The position numbers were made by a program, and so were the translations under genes. A DNA stretch of 64,000 nucleotides, from contig CAZCZI010000011.1 in NCBI GenBank assembly GCA_964503045.1, positions 78,132-142,131 on the forward strand, given 5' to 3'. Below the pieces are notes generated by a model. That model had not been told where the DNA came from, did no database searches, and saw nothing but the letters and a program-made list of their open reading frames with translations. How positions within the stretch are numbered: the stretch's first letter is position 1; each line of letters opens with the position of its first letter. Source of the DNA: CAYZJR01 sp964503045 (lineage in GTDB: Bacteria > Cyanobacteriota > Vampirovibrionia > Obscuribacterales > Obscuribacteraceae). Below are positions 7,659 through 16,637 of the stretch, piece by piece.

Positions 7659-9614
7659 TTGGACATTTCCGTCAATCCCATCGTTAAGCTTGCTGCCCGC
7701 GTGAGGCACTTCTGGGGTCGCATTTCAGCCCAGAAGCAGTTATTGGTACTCGGGCTGACATGCATAGCTGCCCTTGTCACCTTCACGGCATGGCTATGGG
7801 TTGCCCGTACGCAGGCAATCATCGACCAATCGGTGCGTCAATTCGGGCTTGCCATGGCGCATGCCCTGGCCCGTGGCGGCGCTGAGGCGCTGACCCATAC
7901 CGGCAACCTCGAGGGTCTCAAGTACTACATTCTTACCGAGCGCGGGCAGACGCCGGCTCTGGCGTATGTCGTCTTCTGCGACAAGGACGGCAACGTTTTG
8001 CTGGACCCGACCCCGCAATCGGAGCGGGCTTCAATTTATCCAATCTTCAGGCAAAATCCTGCCAACTATACGGTTCCCGGGGTCTATCACACAGACATCC
8101 CCGGCTATAGATCAATCACTAATATTGCCGTTCCGATGAGAAGGAACAATGAAGAACTCGGAATTTGCTGGGTTGGTTTGGACAACCATGACTTCACCAT
8201 TTTGGGAACGCCCAAAGAGACGCGCTACTTCCTTATGAGCGTGTTCGGATTGGTCGGTCTTTTGGGTGCGTTGGGTGTGTGGGCTAACTATGCGCTCATT
8301 CACACTCCACTGCGCACGTTGTCTCAAGGCGCAACTGAAATTGCCGCAGGACACTTCGGCTATCAAATCAAAACCGGGCGTGCCGGGCGTGAAATCGACC
8401 AGCTGGTCAACGCATTCAACTACATGTCCAATCGCCTGCAACTCTACGACAAGCACAACGTAGACAACTTGATGGCGGAAAGAAACAAATACATCTCCGA
8501 GCGCAACAAGTTGGAGTTGGTTTTGATGTCTATTGCCGATGGTGTCGTGGTGCTCGATCGCGACAACAAAGTGCAGATCGTCAACCTCGCTGCAACGCAG
8601 CTTTTTGCCAAAGAGGCAAAAGAGCTGCTCGGCAAACCGCTCGTATTTTGCACGGAAGGACCAGACTCGCCGCAAATCTGTCAGGTGGTACAGGCGTTTA
8701 CGGATACGGTGTCTCCAGGCAGTCTGGAGCCCGTCGAGCAACAAGTTCATTTGGCCGAACTAGTCGTCAGATTGCACATTGCGCCGATTATCTTGAACAA
8801 AGAATTCCTCGGCTCAGTCATGATCATGCACGACATTACGCGTCAAGCCGAACTCGAAAAGATGAAAAACGAGTTTATGTCGAACGTCTCTCACGAGCTC
8901 AGAACGCCGATTACGTCAATCAAGAGCTATGTCGATACTCTATGCAATCACGGCGAAAAACTAGACCCGGAAATCTATCGCGAGTTTCTGGAAATCATCG
9001 ACAACGAAGCCGATCGTTTGATGTACTTAGTCAATGATGTTCTCGAACTCAGTAAGCTCGAGGAGGGAGATCGAGAGCTGGAGATGGTTCCGACCGAAGT
9101 TCATCGTCCATGCGAACGTGCATTGCGCTCACTGAATATGATGGCACGCGATCGCGATATATTGCTCGAACTCAAAGTCGACGACAACATGCCTCTGATA
9201 TCGCTCAACGAGGAATCGATAGAGCGAGTCGTCATCAATCTTTTGAGCAATGCCATTAAGTACACGCCGTCAGGCGGAAGCATTACGATATTTGGGAGAC
9301 TGCACGCAGACCGCGGTGAGATTTCCATTGCCATCAAAGATACCGGCATTGGCATTCCGGAAGACGCATTGGCGCACATTTTCGACAGGTTCTATCGGGT
9401 CGAGCGCAAGGTGCATACTATAAAAGGAACGGGACTCGGCTTAACCATCGTCAAGAAAATCGTCGAGAAGCATGGTGGACGCATCACTGTGGAATCAGCC
9501 CTGGGCGAAGGCTCCACCTTTACGATATTCCTGCCAATCGACATAGAGGTGGCAATTGCAGACGAACTGTCGGTGGTTCCGCCGAGTGAGAGTGCTCACG
9601 TGCATAAGAGCTAG
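7659..9614 (+). CDS. Sensor histidine kinase with HAMP and PAS domains (WalK/NblS-like)
   Basis: This is a membrane sensor kinase of 651 residues. TM1 is at about 28-49, an extracytoplasmic sensor at 50-188, TM2 at 189-213, HAMP at 214-262 and PAS at about 285-390. The HisKA domain has H412 in SNVSHELRTP. The HATPase has N531 in NLLSNAIKY, D561 in DTGIGIP, and G2 GTGLGLTIVKK. All catalytic boxes are intact. The order TM-sensor-TM-HAMP-PAS-HisKA-HATPase matches WalK and cyanobacterial NblS. The start is TTG with AGAGG only 3 nt upstream, so the exact start is uncertain. No response regulator is adjacent, so its partner is unknown. It is divergent from the sigma factor gene. Confidence 0.93.
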   Translation: MDISVNPIVKLAARVRHFWGRISAQKQLLVLGLTCIAALVTFTAWLWVARTQAIIDQSVRQFGLAMAHALARGGAEALTHTGNLEGLKYYILTERGQTPALAYVVFCDKDGNVLLDPTPQSERASIYPIFRQNPANYTVPGVYHTDIPGYRSITNIAVPMRRNNEELGICWVGLDNHDFTILGTPKETRYFLMSVFGLVGLLGALGVWANYALIHTPLRTLSQGATEIAAGHFGYQIKTGRAGREIDQLVNAFNYMSNRLQLYDKHNVDNLMAERNKYISERNKLELVLMSIADGVVVLDRDNKVQIVNLAATQLFAKEAKELLGKPLVFCTEGPDSPQICQVVQAFTDTVSPGSLEPVEQQVHLAELVVRLHIAPIILNKEFLGSVMIMHDITRQAELEKMKNEFMSNVSHELRTPITSIKSYVDTLCNHGEKLDPEIYREFLEIIDNEADRLMYLVNDVLELSKLEEGDRELEMVPTEVHRPCERALRSLNMMARDRDILLELKVDDNMPLISLNEESIERVVINLLSNAIKYTPSGGSITIFGRLHADRGEISIAIKDTGIGIPEDALAHIFDRFYRVERKVHTIKGTGLGLTIVKKIVEKHGGRITVESALGEGSTFTIFLPIDIEVAIADELSVVPPSESAHVHKS

Positions 9615-9818
9615 TCTAAAGCAAAAATAAAACCGAAATTCACGCACTCAGTAAATGTACTGATTTCGCAAAGTATTAGCTCGTTATCATGCATCTTGAA
9701 AAGGTCGCAAGTACCCTGTTTGTGGGCGTGGACGCCGTATTTCGAATTTGTCCAAATTGACGGACGATAATTCGATATATACCGAACTCCAGCGCGTACT
9801 CAGTCGAGGAGACAACAT

Positions 9819-10307
9819 TTGATTCGGGCCATTTACCCTGGTTCTTTCGATCCGATGACGCATGGCCATTTCGATATCGTTCAAAGATGCAGCGTGCTCT
9901 TTGATGAAGTAATCATGGCTGTGGTCTCCAATCCCGGCAAAGCACCGATGCTTCCGATCGATATAAGAAAGAGTCTGATCAGAGATGTGGTGAAAGACCT
10001 CAAAGGGGTGAGGGTAGACGCGTTTCAAGGATTAACAGTCGATTATGCAAAAGAAAATCAGGCGCAAATTCTCATCAGAGGCCTTAGAGCCATCTCGGAT
10101 TTCGAGGCTGAGATGGCGATGGCCCAAACCAATAAACAACTCTTTCCTGAACTAGAAACTATGTTTCTCATGACAAAAGCCGAGTATTCTTTTATAAGTT
10201 CTTCGACAGTCAAAGAGATCCACCGCTTGGGCGGAGATATCTCTCAGTTTGTTCCACAACCAGTGAACGAATATCTGAAAGAGCATTTGAGCAGAGGCAA
10301 CAAATGA
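9819..10307 (+). CDS. coaD: Phosphopantetheine adenylyltransferase
   Basis: This enzyme transfers AMP from ATP to 4'-phosphopantetheine, the penultimate step of coenzyme A synthesis, in the cytoplasm. At 162 residues it has the normal CoaD length. The nucleotidyltransferase signature YPGSFDPMTHGHFDI contains the HxGH-type motif (THGH). RGLRAISDFEAEMAMAQ and the C-terminal ISSSTVKEI motif are also present. The start is TTG, supported by GAGGAG at 9806-9811. Its stop overlaps the start of the next gene (ATGA), indicating an operon. Confidence 0.96.
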   Translation: MIRAIYPGSFDPMTHGHFDIVQRCSVLFDEVIMAVVSNPGKAPMLPIDIRKSLIRDVVKDLKGVRVDAFQGLTVDYAKENQAQILIRGLRAISDFEAEMAMAQTNKQLFPELETMFLMTKAEYSFISSSTVKEIHRLGGDISQFVPQPVNEYLKEHLSRGNK

Positions 10308-11038
10308 CCACAATCACCACTGTTCCACCAACAGCACAACAACAACAGCAACAAGCTGCGACGTACAAGCAAACCACCATCTACAAGCATCTCGATCTGC
10401 TCGAGCACTTGATTGATGACGCTGCTGGTGTTTATAAGTTTAAGTTTATCAACGCCGACGAGTTTCTTGATGTGCTCGATAAGGCGCGGGCGCGCTTGCC
10501 GGAAGAGTTGCGCGAAGCTGCAGAGGTTCTGCAACAGCGCGGCGAAATCATCGCCGAGTCGCAACGCCGTTCTGAGCAAATCGTTGCCACCGCACGCCGT
10601 CAGGCTGAAAATATGCTTCACGAATCTGAATTGCTCAAAGCGGTTCAGGCTGAAGTTGAGCGCATTCGTAAGCAAGTTGTCGGTGAAGTCGAGCAAATGC
10701 GCCGCGAAGCTTTGGCTGAAGCGGAGCGCATCAGGCTTGAAGCTGAAGAAGATGCAGCACGCGTTCGCGAAGGCGCCGATCATTATGCCGAATCGGTTTT
10801 GAATCGAATTGACAATGACCTGGTCAACTTGGCTCAACGTGTCACTGAGTCGCAAACGATTGTCCGCAACGGCCAGCGTTTGCTTGGGCAGGTGAAGCGT
10901 CACAGCCCTTCGGGCGTGCAAGCCGCCTTGCAGTTGCCGCCTATGCCGCCGATGCCTGCACAGCCTGCTTCGACTCAGATAACGACTGCTCCATTGACCA
11001 GCCCATTATTGGGAACCGGTGGACCGAGAATCGACTAA
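10304..11038 (+). CDS. Coiled-coil protein, DivIVA/Cdv3-like
   Basis: This 244-residue protein has a Gln-rich N-terminus and a structured segment around residues 25-80 (KHLDLLEHLIDDAAGVYKF, ALxEVLQQRG). A long charged heptad coiled coil covers about 85-190 (EQMRREALAEAERIRLEAEE). The tail is Pro/Thr rich. Such proteins are often annotated DivIVA-like or F0F1 b-subunit-like and may scaffold at the cell pole or septum; the role is inferred. There is no signal peptide or membrane segment. The start overlaps the coaD stop. It ends abutting the convergent gene at 11039. Confidence 0.75.
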   Translation: MTTITTVPPTAQQQQQQAATYKQTTIYKHLDLLEHLIDDAAGVYKFKFINADEFLDVLDKARARLPEELREAAEVLQQRGEIIAESQRRSEQIVATARRQAENMLHESELLKAVQAEVERIRKQVVGEVEQMRREALAEAERIRLEAEEDAARVREGADHYAESVLNRIDNDLVNLAQRVTESQTIVRNGQRLLGQVKRHSPSGVQAALQLPPMPPMPAQPASTQITTAPLTSPLLGTGGPRID

Positions 11039-12217
11039 CTAGTCGGTGCCGTCGTCTTCGTCATTCCCGCCGCTCCCTTTAGCTGAAAGGGAGTTTAGCC
11101 TGTCCTTCATCACGTTCACTGCGCGCTTGAAGTTTTGATATACAAGCTGGCAGCGTTGCTTTTGCCATTTGTTTTCGCGCCCGCCGAACTGCTGGCACAT
11201 GAGCTCGGCAAAAGTCTCACGCGGTCCGCGAACGTCCTTCTGCAAGTAATATGTGATCTTCGATTTCGTATCCTCATCGATTTCACCGACATCCAATCGA
11301 TATGCGTGTCGAAACTCCTCTGTTTCGGATATCTGATCCATATATGCGTCAACGGCATGTCCTAATTCATGCCGGAGGGTGCCAATGGGATCTTGCGCGG
11401 GCTCAACGTCAAAATCATTCTCCAGGGTGTATTCACACAAGATTATGTTGTATCCGTCAAATCGCCCGGGGCAGTTCTTGTACGTCGAACCGTCTTCGTA
11501 GCCGGCAGGCTTGGTATTTTGCAGCTCGGGATCTTTGTCGATCATTGTCGGTGTAACGTAGATTAGGCATTTTTCTTGGTTGAGCAGAGCCAGCAGCGAA
11601 TCAGGATAAGCTCTTAAAGCCGATTTGATTCTCTCCAAAAGTTGAGGCGAGATATTGGGTCGATCCTTTAGAGCTTTCACGACTTTGACCATCTCGGCAA
11701 TCATCTGCTCTTTCGATTTTTGCTGTGGCGTACGGCTCTGGCGTCCTGTTGGCGTTGCGGCGGCTGTCAGGGTCGGCAGCGAGCCGGCGGACGCGTCGGC
11801 GGAGTTGCGGGCAAAGTTTGGGTCGACTCTTTGCAAAAAACCTTTGACCTGAGCTGCTTCTCGGCTTTGCGGAAAAGAGCGCACGATGAACCAATAGAAC
11901 TTAATAGCCTCATCTCTCTTTCCGAGTTGGTAGTAGCAGTTGGCACCATAATAGTAAGCGGTCACGTTGCGAGGCTCGGTTTTGGTGACTTCGACGAACT
12001 CGTTTATAGCCTGCGCATAGTTTTTTCCATTGTAGAGTCTCACACCCGCTGCAAAATGCCCTTCTGAGGCAGTTGCCGCCACATATGCCGTACTGGCGGC
12101 AGTGGCCAACGTAGCAAAAAATGCAGCTGTGGCTGCACTTCGGGTGTTTCGAAATCTCAAAAAGGGCTTTTTCAAGGCATTTATTCCTGTCTTGATTTTA
12201 GCGTGTATAGGAGCCAT
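11039..12217 (-). CDS. TPR protein with HExxH zinc-metallopeptidase domain (ATLF-like)
   Basis: A hydrophobic segment at about residues 28-50 (AATAAFFATLATAASTAYVA) suggests a signal or anchor. TPR units at about 58-120 (YAQAINEFVEVTKTEPRNVT) follow, then a Thr/Ser linker. A C-terminal domain carries RHELGHAVDAY, an HExxH zinc site, and downstream ETFAELMCQ, a likely third Glu ligand. The HELGHAVD...FAE pattern recalls anthrax lethal factor-like (ATLF) peptidases, which suggests an extracytoplasmic protease. The substrate is unknown. Its stop codon directly abuts the convergent coiled-coil gene. Confidence 0.8.
   Translation of the reverse strand: MAPIHAKIKTGINALKKPFLRFRNTRSAATAAFFATLATAASTAYVAATASEGHFAAGVRLYNGKNYAQAINEFVEVTKTEPRNVTAYYYGANCYYQLGKRDEAIKFYWFIVRSFPQSREAAQVKGFLQRVDPNFARNSADASAGSLPTLTAAATPTGRQSRTPQQKSKEQMIAEMVKVVKALKDRPNISPQLLERIKSALRAYPDSLLALLNQEKCLIYVTPTMIDKDPELQNTKPAGYEDGSTYKNCPGRFDGYNIILCEYTLENDFDVEPAQDPIGTLRHELGHAVDAYMDQISETEEFRHAYRLDVGEIDEDTKSKITYYLQKDVRGPRETFAELMCQQFGGRENKWQKQRCQLVYQNFKRAVNVMKDRLNSLSAKGSGGNDEDDGTD
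11073..11098 (+). terminator. Possible terminator of the coaD operon inside the convergent gene
   Basis: The 8-bp stem CTCCCTTT/AAAGGGAG has a 5-nt loop and is followed by TTTAG, 35 bp beyond the coiled-coil gene stop. The T-tract is short, so the call is tentative. The sequence also encodes the last residues of the metallopeptidase. Confidence 0.35.
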
Positions 12218-12369
12218 CGTGTGGAGCTCTGTCGTGTCGCGACCACCTATTGTGCTTGTGCTTTAAGGGATGGAAGTCGTCGATTATCCCGTTCGTGATT
12301 TGATTTGGAACTGGGCACTATATGTGGTGGCGAAACGGTTCGGGCGGTTCGAGAACTTTGCAGCGCCTA

Positions 12370-13515
12370 CTAATTCGAGATTGCCGGTGGGGGTCCCGCC
12401 GGTGTTGATGGCAATGGTCCAACCGGTGTCGATGGAACTTCAGACCCGTTGGAAGCGCCGGGAGTGATTGGGTTTGAGTCATTGGAGGGGGCGCCGACCG
12501 GACCAGAGACCGAGCTCGGCTTGCCTGCTGTATTAGCCGATGCTTTTGGTTGAGTGAACTGCTGGTAGATCATCTTGGACAAGTTTCGAATCAGTTCGTT
12601 TGCGCGTCTGTCGTTGCTTGGGCGTTCGACTTGAACGGCGACGAAGTACTTGGTTCCATCGGAAGCGGTAATGATTCCGGCGTCACCTACCATGCTGGCG
12701 ATGTCACCTGTTTTGTGGCAGATCTTTGTTCCTGGCGGTAGCCCTTGTGGCAAGAGAGTGCGCGTTTTTGTTTTCTCGAGAATCTGGTACATCCATTTTC
12801 TTTGCGTTGCTGAAAGGAGTTCACCTTGATCGATTCGCCCCAGCAGATAAACGAGTTCGTACGGATTAGTTTTGTTGGTGCCTTTCAGATCTGCCAGCAG
12901 ATTGTTGATTCTTGTTTGTTTGAGCCCCCAGCTGGCGAACTGTTGGTTGAGCTTGTCTTTGCCGCCAAGGAGATCAATGAGCATATTGGTCGCTGTGTTA
13001 TCGGAAATCACGATCATCAAGCGAGCGACGTCTTTGACACTAAATTTGGTGCCAACCGGACTCCACTGCAGATTGCCGGAGCCGCCGGTGACTAGATCTG
13101 CTCGCACGGATAAAAGTTGAGTAGGACTTACTTCCTTTTTGTCGACTGCAATCATCAAGCTGACAAGAATCGGTATTTTGATAATCGATGCCGCTGGATA
13201 AGCTCGTTGCGAATCAAGGTCAACGTACTCCCCTGTGACTGGATTGACAGCGAAAACTCCAACCTTGAGCTTCTTGTTGAGATCGCTTGCGGTTTTCATT
13301 TTTTCACGCAGTTCGGCAAACTGACTTGTCACTGAAAACGGTGGCGGAATGGTTACAACTTGCTGTGAACTTTGTCCCAGACTGGTGGCGCATTGATTGC
13401 CAAGGGGTAGACAGGTAGATTGAACCAAGACGAAAGCGGCAGAAATTGCTGCATATCTAATCAATCGTTGACCCGGAGGTTTTTTTCGTTTACATCGAAC
13501 GCAATTGCTATTCAT
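12370..13515 (-). CDS. Beta-lactamase-fold serine hydrolase, secreted
   Basis: After a signal segment (YAAISAAFVLVQSTC, about residues 22-36), a class A-like penicillin-recognising domain covers about 65-310. The active-site motifs are S-x-x-K in PAASIIKIP, SDN in VISDNTATN and KTG in CHKTGDIAS. The omega-loop region reads INNLLADLKGTN and shows no obvious equivalent of the Glu166 general base of class A beta-lactamases. It may therefore be a DD-peptidase-like or slow hydrolase rather than a resistance enzyme (inference). The last 65 residues are Pro/Ser/Gly rich. It stands alone between the metallopeptidase and the SpoIIM gene. Confidence 0.88.
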   Translation of the reverse strand: MNSNCVRCKRKKPPGQRLIRYAAISAAFVLVQSTCLPLGNQCATSLGQSSQQVVTIPPPFSVTSQFAELREKMKTASDLNKKLKVGVFAVNPVTGEYVDLDSQRAYPAASIIKIPILVSLMIAVDKKEVSPTQLLSVRADLVTGGSGNLQWSPVGTKFSVKDVARLMIVISDNTATNMLIDLLGGKDKLNQQFASWGLKQTRINNLLADLKGTNKTNPYELVYLLGRIDQGELLSATQRKWMYQILEKTKTRTLLPQGLPPGTKICHKTGDIASMVGDAGIITASDGTKYFVAVQVERPSNDRRANELIRNLSKMIYQQFTQPKASANTAGKPSSVSGPVGAPSNDSNPITPGASNGSEVPSTPVGPLPSTPAGPPPAISN

Positions 13516-13685
13516 TCGTATTCGGCAAGACCTTCAATAAATAATTGGCGTATATACGGCTTTCGTATCGTACGTATTATCGTATCAATCAACAGCTTTC
13601 TACGCCAAAAACCCCACCATGAGCCAAAACCCACCTGGCCAGACATTGTACCGGAATTGAGCCGAAGTGTGAATCTGTTCCTTAT

Positions 13686-13755
13686 CAGGCACTTAATATG
13701 GTGCCAAACAGGCACTTAATTTGGTGCGCCTAGTATGAAACACTCAGTTTGGTGC
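13686..13755. repeat. Two to three short repeats, CAGGCACTTAATWTGGTGC
   Basis: The 19-bp unit occurs at 13686-13704 and 13709-13727, a period of 23 bp. A partial third copy (CACTCAGTTTGGTGC) ends near 13755, inside the 3' end of the SpoIIM gene. Each full unit contains the inverted pair GGCAC/GTGCC. It lies upstream of the serine hydrolase and downstream of SpoIIM, so it could be an operator or a terminator-like element. Confidence 0.55.
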
Positions 13756-14754
13756 CCTTGAAGTGTTGGGCTGTGCGTTCTTCGCATCTAGACCGGAGAA
13801 ACCGAAATACAAGATGAGAAGTGCGGCGGTGGCCAGGCTGACTGTCAGCTTAACCTCAGGTGTTAAATCAGTACGAGGAGAAATAAAGGATTCAATCAGA
13901 CCTGCAATCAGAAGCATTGGAATGCACCCTCCGAAGAGTGCTCCTGCGGTTTTTGCGCCGATTCTGAGAGAGTCTATGCGCTTAAGTTGACCTGGTAGAA
14001 GCAATGCTTTTCCCAACAACAAACCGGCACCGCCGCTGATGAATATTGCCATCAGCTCGAATACGCCGTGACCGGCGACGAAAGTTCCTATGTTTGGAAG
14101 CATGCCATAGACGTAACACAGTCCAAACACAGCACCGAGATGGAGCCCGTTGCAGGCAAGCAACAATGCTGTTCCGATGCCGTAGGTGATTCCTAAAACG
14201 AAGGAGTTAATGCACACTCTGATGTTGTTGGTTGCGATGATGCCGTTAATGGCGGGACTATTATCTTGAACGGAGTCAGTCCACATCTTTTTCTTTTCAA
14301 TCATCGACCACATTTCTTCGGGGACCAATGCCTGACCCCTTGCGTACTCAAATTGGGCGAAGTGTTTGTCGTTTACAGTAAAGGCAAAGCCAATGGACAT
14401 TGGAATAACCGTGAGCAAGAATGCGAGGAACACATAACCAAAATTGGCTCTAACATGTGAAGGAAACCCGACCATGAGGTATCGAACGAGGTCCTCCCAC
14501 CGGTTTCGTTTGGTCTGATAGACTTGGTTGTGCCCCCGTACCACGAGGTTATTCAGGTAGATCAAGACGTTTTGCCCCAGCTTGGCAGCTCGGGCTCGTG
14601 AAAGGTCTGCAGAGGCTGTTCTATAAAGGCGCCCCAGCTCCTGCAGCTGTTGTCGATCTAGTTTAGCGACGCCACTCTGGTCTACAAGACGTAGAAGCTC
14701 TTCTAGCTTTTCCCAGGACGGTCTTCTGGTTTTAACCCATCTCTCGACATTCAT
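13744..14754 (-). CDS. SpoIIM-family (stage II sporulation protein M-like) membrane protein
   Basis: This 336-residue polytopic membrane protein has a cytoplasmic N-terminal helical part (YRTASADLSRARAAKLGQN, about residues 47-66). Hydrophobic segments follow around 110-130, 185-205, 208-225, 235-255 and 290-315. The Gly-rich pattern in GVFELMAIFISGGAGLLLG is typical of the family, found in many non-sporulating bacteria. The molecular role is not established. It is divergent from the RDD protein with only 30 bp between the starts; SpoIIM and RDD proteins are frequent neighbours. Confidence 0.88.
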   Translation of the reverse strand: MNVERWVKTRRPSWEKLEELLRLVDQSGVAKLDRQQLQELGRLYRTASADLSRARAAKLGQNVLIYLNNLVVRGHNQVYQTKRNRWEDLVRYLMVGFPSHVRANFGYVFLAFLLTVIPMSIGFAFTVNDKHFAQFEYARGQALVPEEMWSMIEKKKMWTDSVQDNSPAINGIIATNNIRVCINSFVLGITYGIGTALLLACNGLHLGAVFGLCYVYGMLPNIGTFVAGHGVFELMAIFISGGAGLLLGKALLLPGQLKRIDSLRIGAKTAGALFGGCIPMLLIAGLIESFISPRTDLTPEVKLTVSLATAALLILYFGFSGLDAKNAQPNTSRAPN

Positions 14755-14784
14755 CTTCTTTGAAGCTTAGAACCCTCAATCTGT

Positions 14785-15555
14785 ATGCCACAGCCCGACT
14801 ACTCAATCTCTACCCCAGAAAATGTGGATTTACACTTGGAGCTTGCTGGAATGGGCAACCGAATTCTGGCGGCATTGATTGACTCAGCAATAAGTTACAC
14901 GTTCATTCTCATAATCGGGGTCATTTGCCTCGCCATTGCCTTGGTCGTCAACATCTATTCCTTCTCTGCTGATACCAAAACGGTGGTGTACAGCTGCATT
15001 CTCATGGTGGGCATCTTTCTTAGCTTCGCCCTCATGTTCTTTTACTACGTTTACTTCGAAGCCAAGTGGCAAGGGCAAACTCCTGGCAAGCGGGTTGCTC
15101 AGATTCGGGTCATCGATCAAAGCGGGCAGCCGGTTTCTTTTGGTGCGGTGTTCATTCGCAATCTTATGCGTGTGATAGACCAGGGTCTTGGGTGTATCGG
15201 ATTACTGTCGATGTTGATTGACAAGAACGAACGCCGATTAGGCGATCTCGCTGCCGGCACTTTGGTTATCCGCGAGCGCACCGGTGAGATCGGATCTCCG
15301 CAGGTAGCGCTTCTAACGCATGCAGATGCCGATGGACTTCTTGATGTTGGACGTGTAACTCCGCAAGAATACGAGATTCTTATCAGTTTCCTAAAACGAA
15401 GACAAACGCTTGCAAAATCGCAGCGCCCCTTGGTTGCGAGAAAACTCGAAGAACACTTCCGTAATCGCCTCAACGAACCGCTCGAAGATGGCAATCCCGA
15501 GCAGTTTCTCGAGAGGTTGTACCTCTCGTACAAAGCGCGCGCAACCGATAGTTAG
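14785..15555 (+). CDS. RDD-family membrane protein
   Basis: This 256-residue protein has the RDD signature: R26 in GMGNRILAALIDS, then Asp residues in the first membrane segments. Hydrophobic helices are at about 28-55, 68-92 and 130-150, and the conserved GQTPGKRVAQIRVID follows the second helix. The C-terminal 90 residues are soluble and helical. Function is unknown; some RDD proteins have been linked to ion transport. It is divergent from SpoIIM and its stop overlaps the convergent transposase stop by 3 bp. Confidence 0.9.
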   Translation: MPQPDYSISTPENVDLHLELAGMGNRILAALIDSAISYTFILIIGVICLAIALVVNIYSFSADTKTVVYSCILMVGIFLSFALMFFYYVYFEAKWQGQTPGKRVAQIRVIDQSGQPVSFGAVFIRNLMRVIDQGLGCIGLLSMLIDKNERRLGDLAAGTLVIRERTGEIGSPQVALLTHADADGLLDVGRVTPQEYEILISFLKRRQTLAKSQRPLVARKLEEHFRNRLNEPLEDGNPEQFLERLYLSYKARATDS

Positions 15556-16475
15556 TAATCAAATTCGTTTCTGCAGGCGCTTTTTTTGTTTGATGTGGCT
15601 GGCGATGTAGTGTGCTCTGTGAACTCATTTGTGTTGACGTCCTGGGTCGAGTGTCGATACATGATGCAATCCTTGATCAGTCGCCGAAACATCACTGCAG
15701 GATTCGGCTCGTTGAAACGATAGACGAACTCTGCTACGTACAAAGGAAATTTTTTCAAACAGTATCGATGATAGGTTCCCAGAAGAAAACGATTCAACTG
15801 CGCCAAAGAGCTTCTCACAATAAGCTCAATCGCCGGATCTTCAGGAACTGTTTTTCTAGACTCACTTAACTTGGAGCAAATGCTCGGACTTGCAAAAAAG
15901 ACCTTGTAGATATCCTTAGTTTCATGCCTTTTCGCGATGTCACCCTTGCAGTAGTCTTCTCCTTCAAATCCATCTGCAATTTCTGATAGCTCCTTTTGAA
16001 CAAAGACAGCCGCTGCAACAGCTCTACCATTGAGGTTGATTAATGTTCTTACTCCGAAAAAGCGTGAGTCCATTAGTCGCCTTTTGTTAGCGTCTTCCAT
16101 CACGATGCGCAACTTCTCGGTCATGTACGCTGCAGCGTCTGTCGCGACACCCACAAGTTTTCCGATTGCAACTGCGGAACAGCCGCTTTGATTTCCCACC
16201 ATCAGAAACATACACATGAACCATTTTCTTAGGGGCACATTTGCTCCGTGAAATATGGTTTGTGCGGTAACTGAACATTGATACTTGCAGTGTTTGTTTG
16301 CACATTGAAACGTGGTTCGTTTTCTCTTTAGCAGATAACCTTTTTTTCCATAGCATCGTGGGCACTCAAAGCCGTCTGGCCAGCGCGTTTCTCTTAGCAG
16401 ATCGTCGCAGGCGGAATCGGTCAGAGTTCGTTCAACGAAGTCAGGGATTATTCCGTGAGGATGTTCGTGCAGCAT
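15552..16475 (-). CDS. IS1595 (ISXO2-like) family transposase, diverged
   Basis: The N-terminal zinc ribbon (CPRCYGKKGYLLKRKRTTFQC...C) and SVTAQTIFHGANVPLRKWF are typical of the IS1595 group. The C-terminal signature LGTYHRYCLKKFPLYVAEF and YRFNEP also fits. A first catalytic Asp may be MDSRFFG and a terminal Glu may be in PEDPAIELI. The central portion is short and the second Asp cannot be assigned. No terminal inverted repeats or target duplication are seen. A strong Shine-Dalgarno AAGGAGG precedes the ATG. It could be a degenerate insertion sequence or a retained, repurposed gene. Confidence 0.82.
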   Translation of the reverse strand: MLHEHPHGIIPDFVERTLTDSACDDLLRETRWPDGFECPRCYGKKGYLLKRKRTTFQCANKHCKYQCSVTAQTIFHGANVPLRKWFMCMFLMVGNQSGCSAVAIGKLVGVATDAAAYMTEKLRIVMEDANKRRLMDSRFFGVRTLINLNGRAVAAAVFVQKELSEIADGFEGEDYCKGDIAKRHETKDIYKVFFASPSICSKLSESRKTVPEDPAIELIVRSSLAQLNRFLLGTYHRYCLKKFPLYVAEFVYRFNEPNPAVMFRRLIKDCIMYRHSTQDVNTNEFTEHTTSPATSNKKSACRNEFDY

Positions 16476-16637
16476 GATATGCCTCCTTGAGTGCGGTAGG
16501 AAGCTGCGACAAGTTTTTTTTGCCTTATATTTTGAAAACGTTTGAGCGAGGCAAAAAGTTCAATTGAATTGGCAGCGAAAAGATAAATTTCTGAATTTTG
16601 TAACTGGATAGGGTTTCGAAATTTTTCTGATGTCGAA
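16476..16637. other. Intergenic, AT-rich, no gene seen
   Basis: This region is upstream of the transposase and contains a T8 run. No open frame, RNA gene or clear terminal repeat of the insertion sequence is visible. It leads into the two inverted-repeat elements. Confidence 0.5.

Noticed and set aside
8112..8750. 212-residue open frame on the minus strand
   Set aside because: Shadow inside the histidine kinase gene; no protein-like features.
13512..13715. 67-residue open frame upstream of the serine hydrolase
   Set aside because: No ribosome-binding site or domain, and it runs through the repeat-bearing intergenic region.
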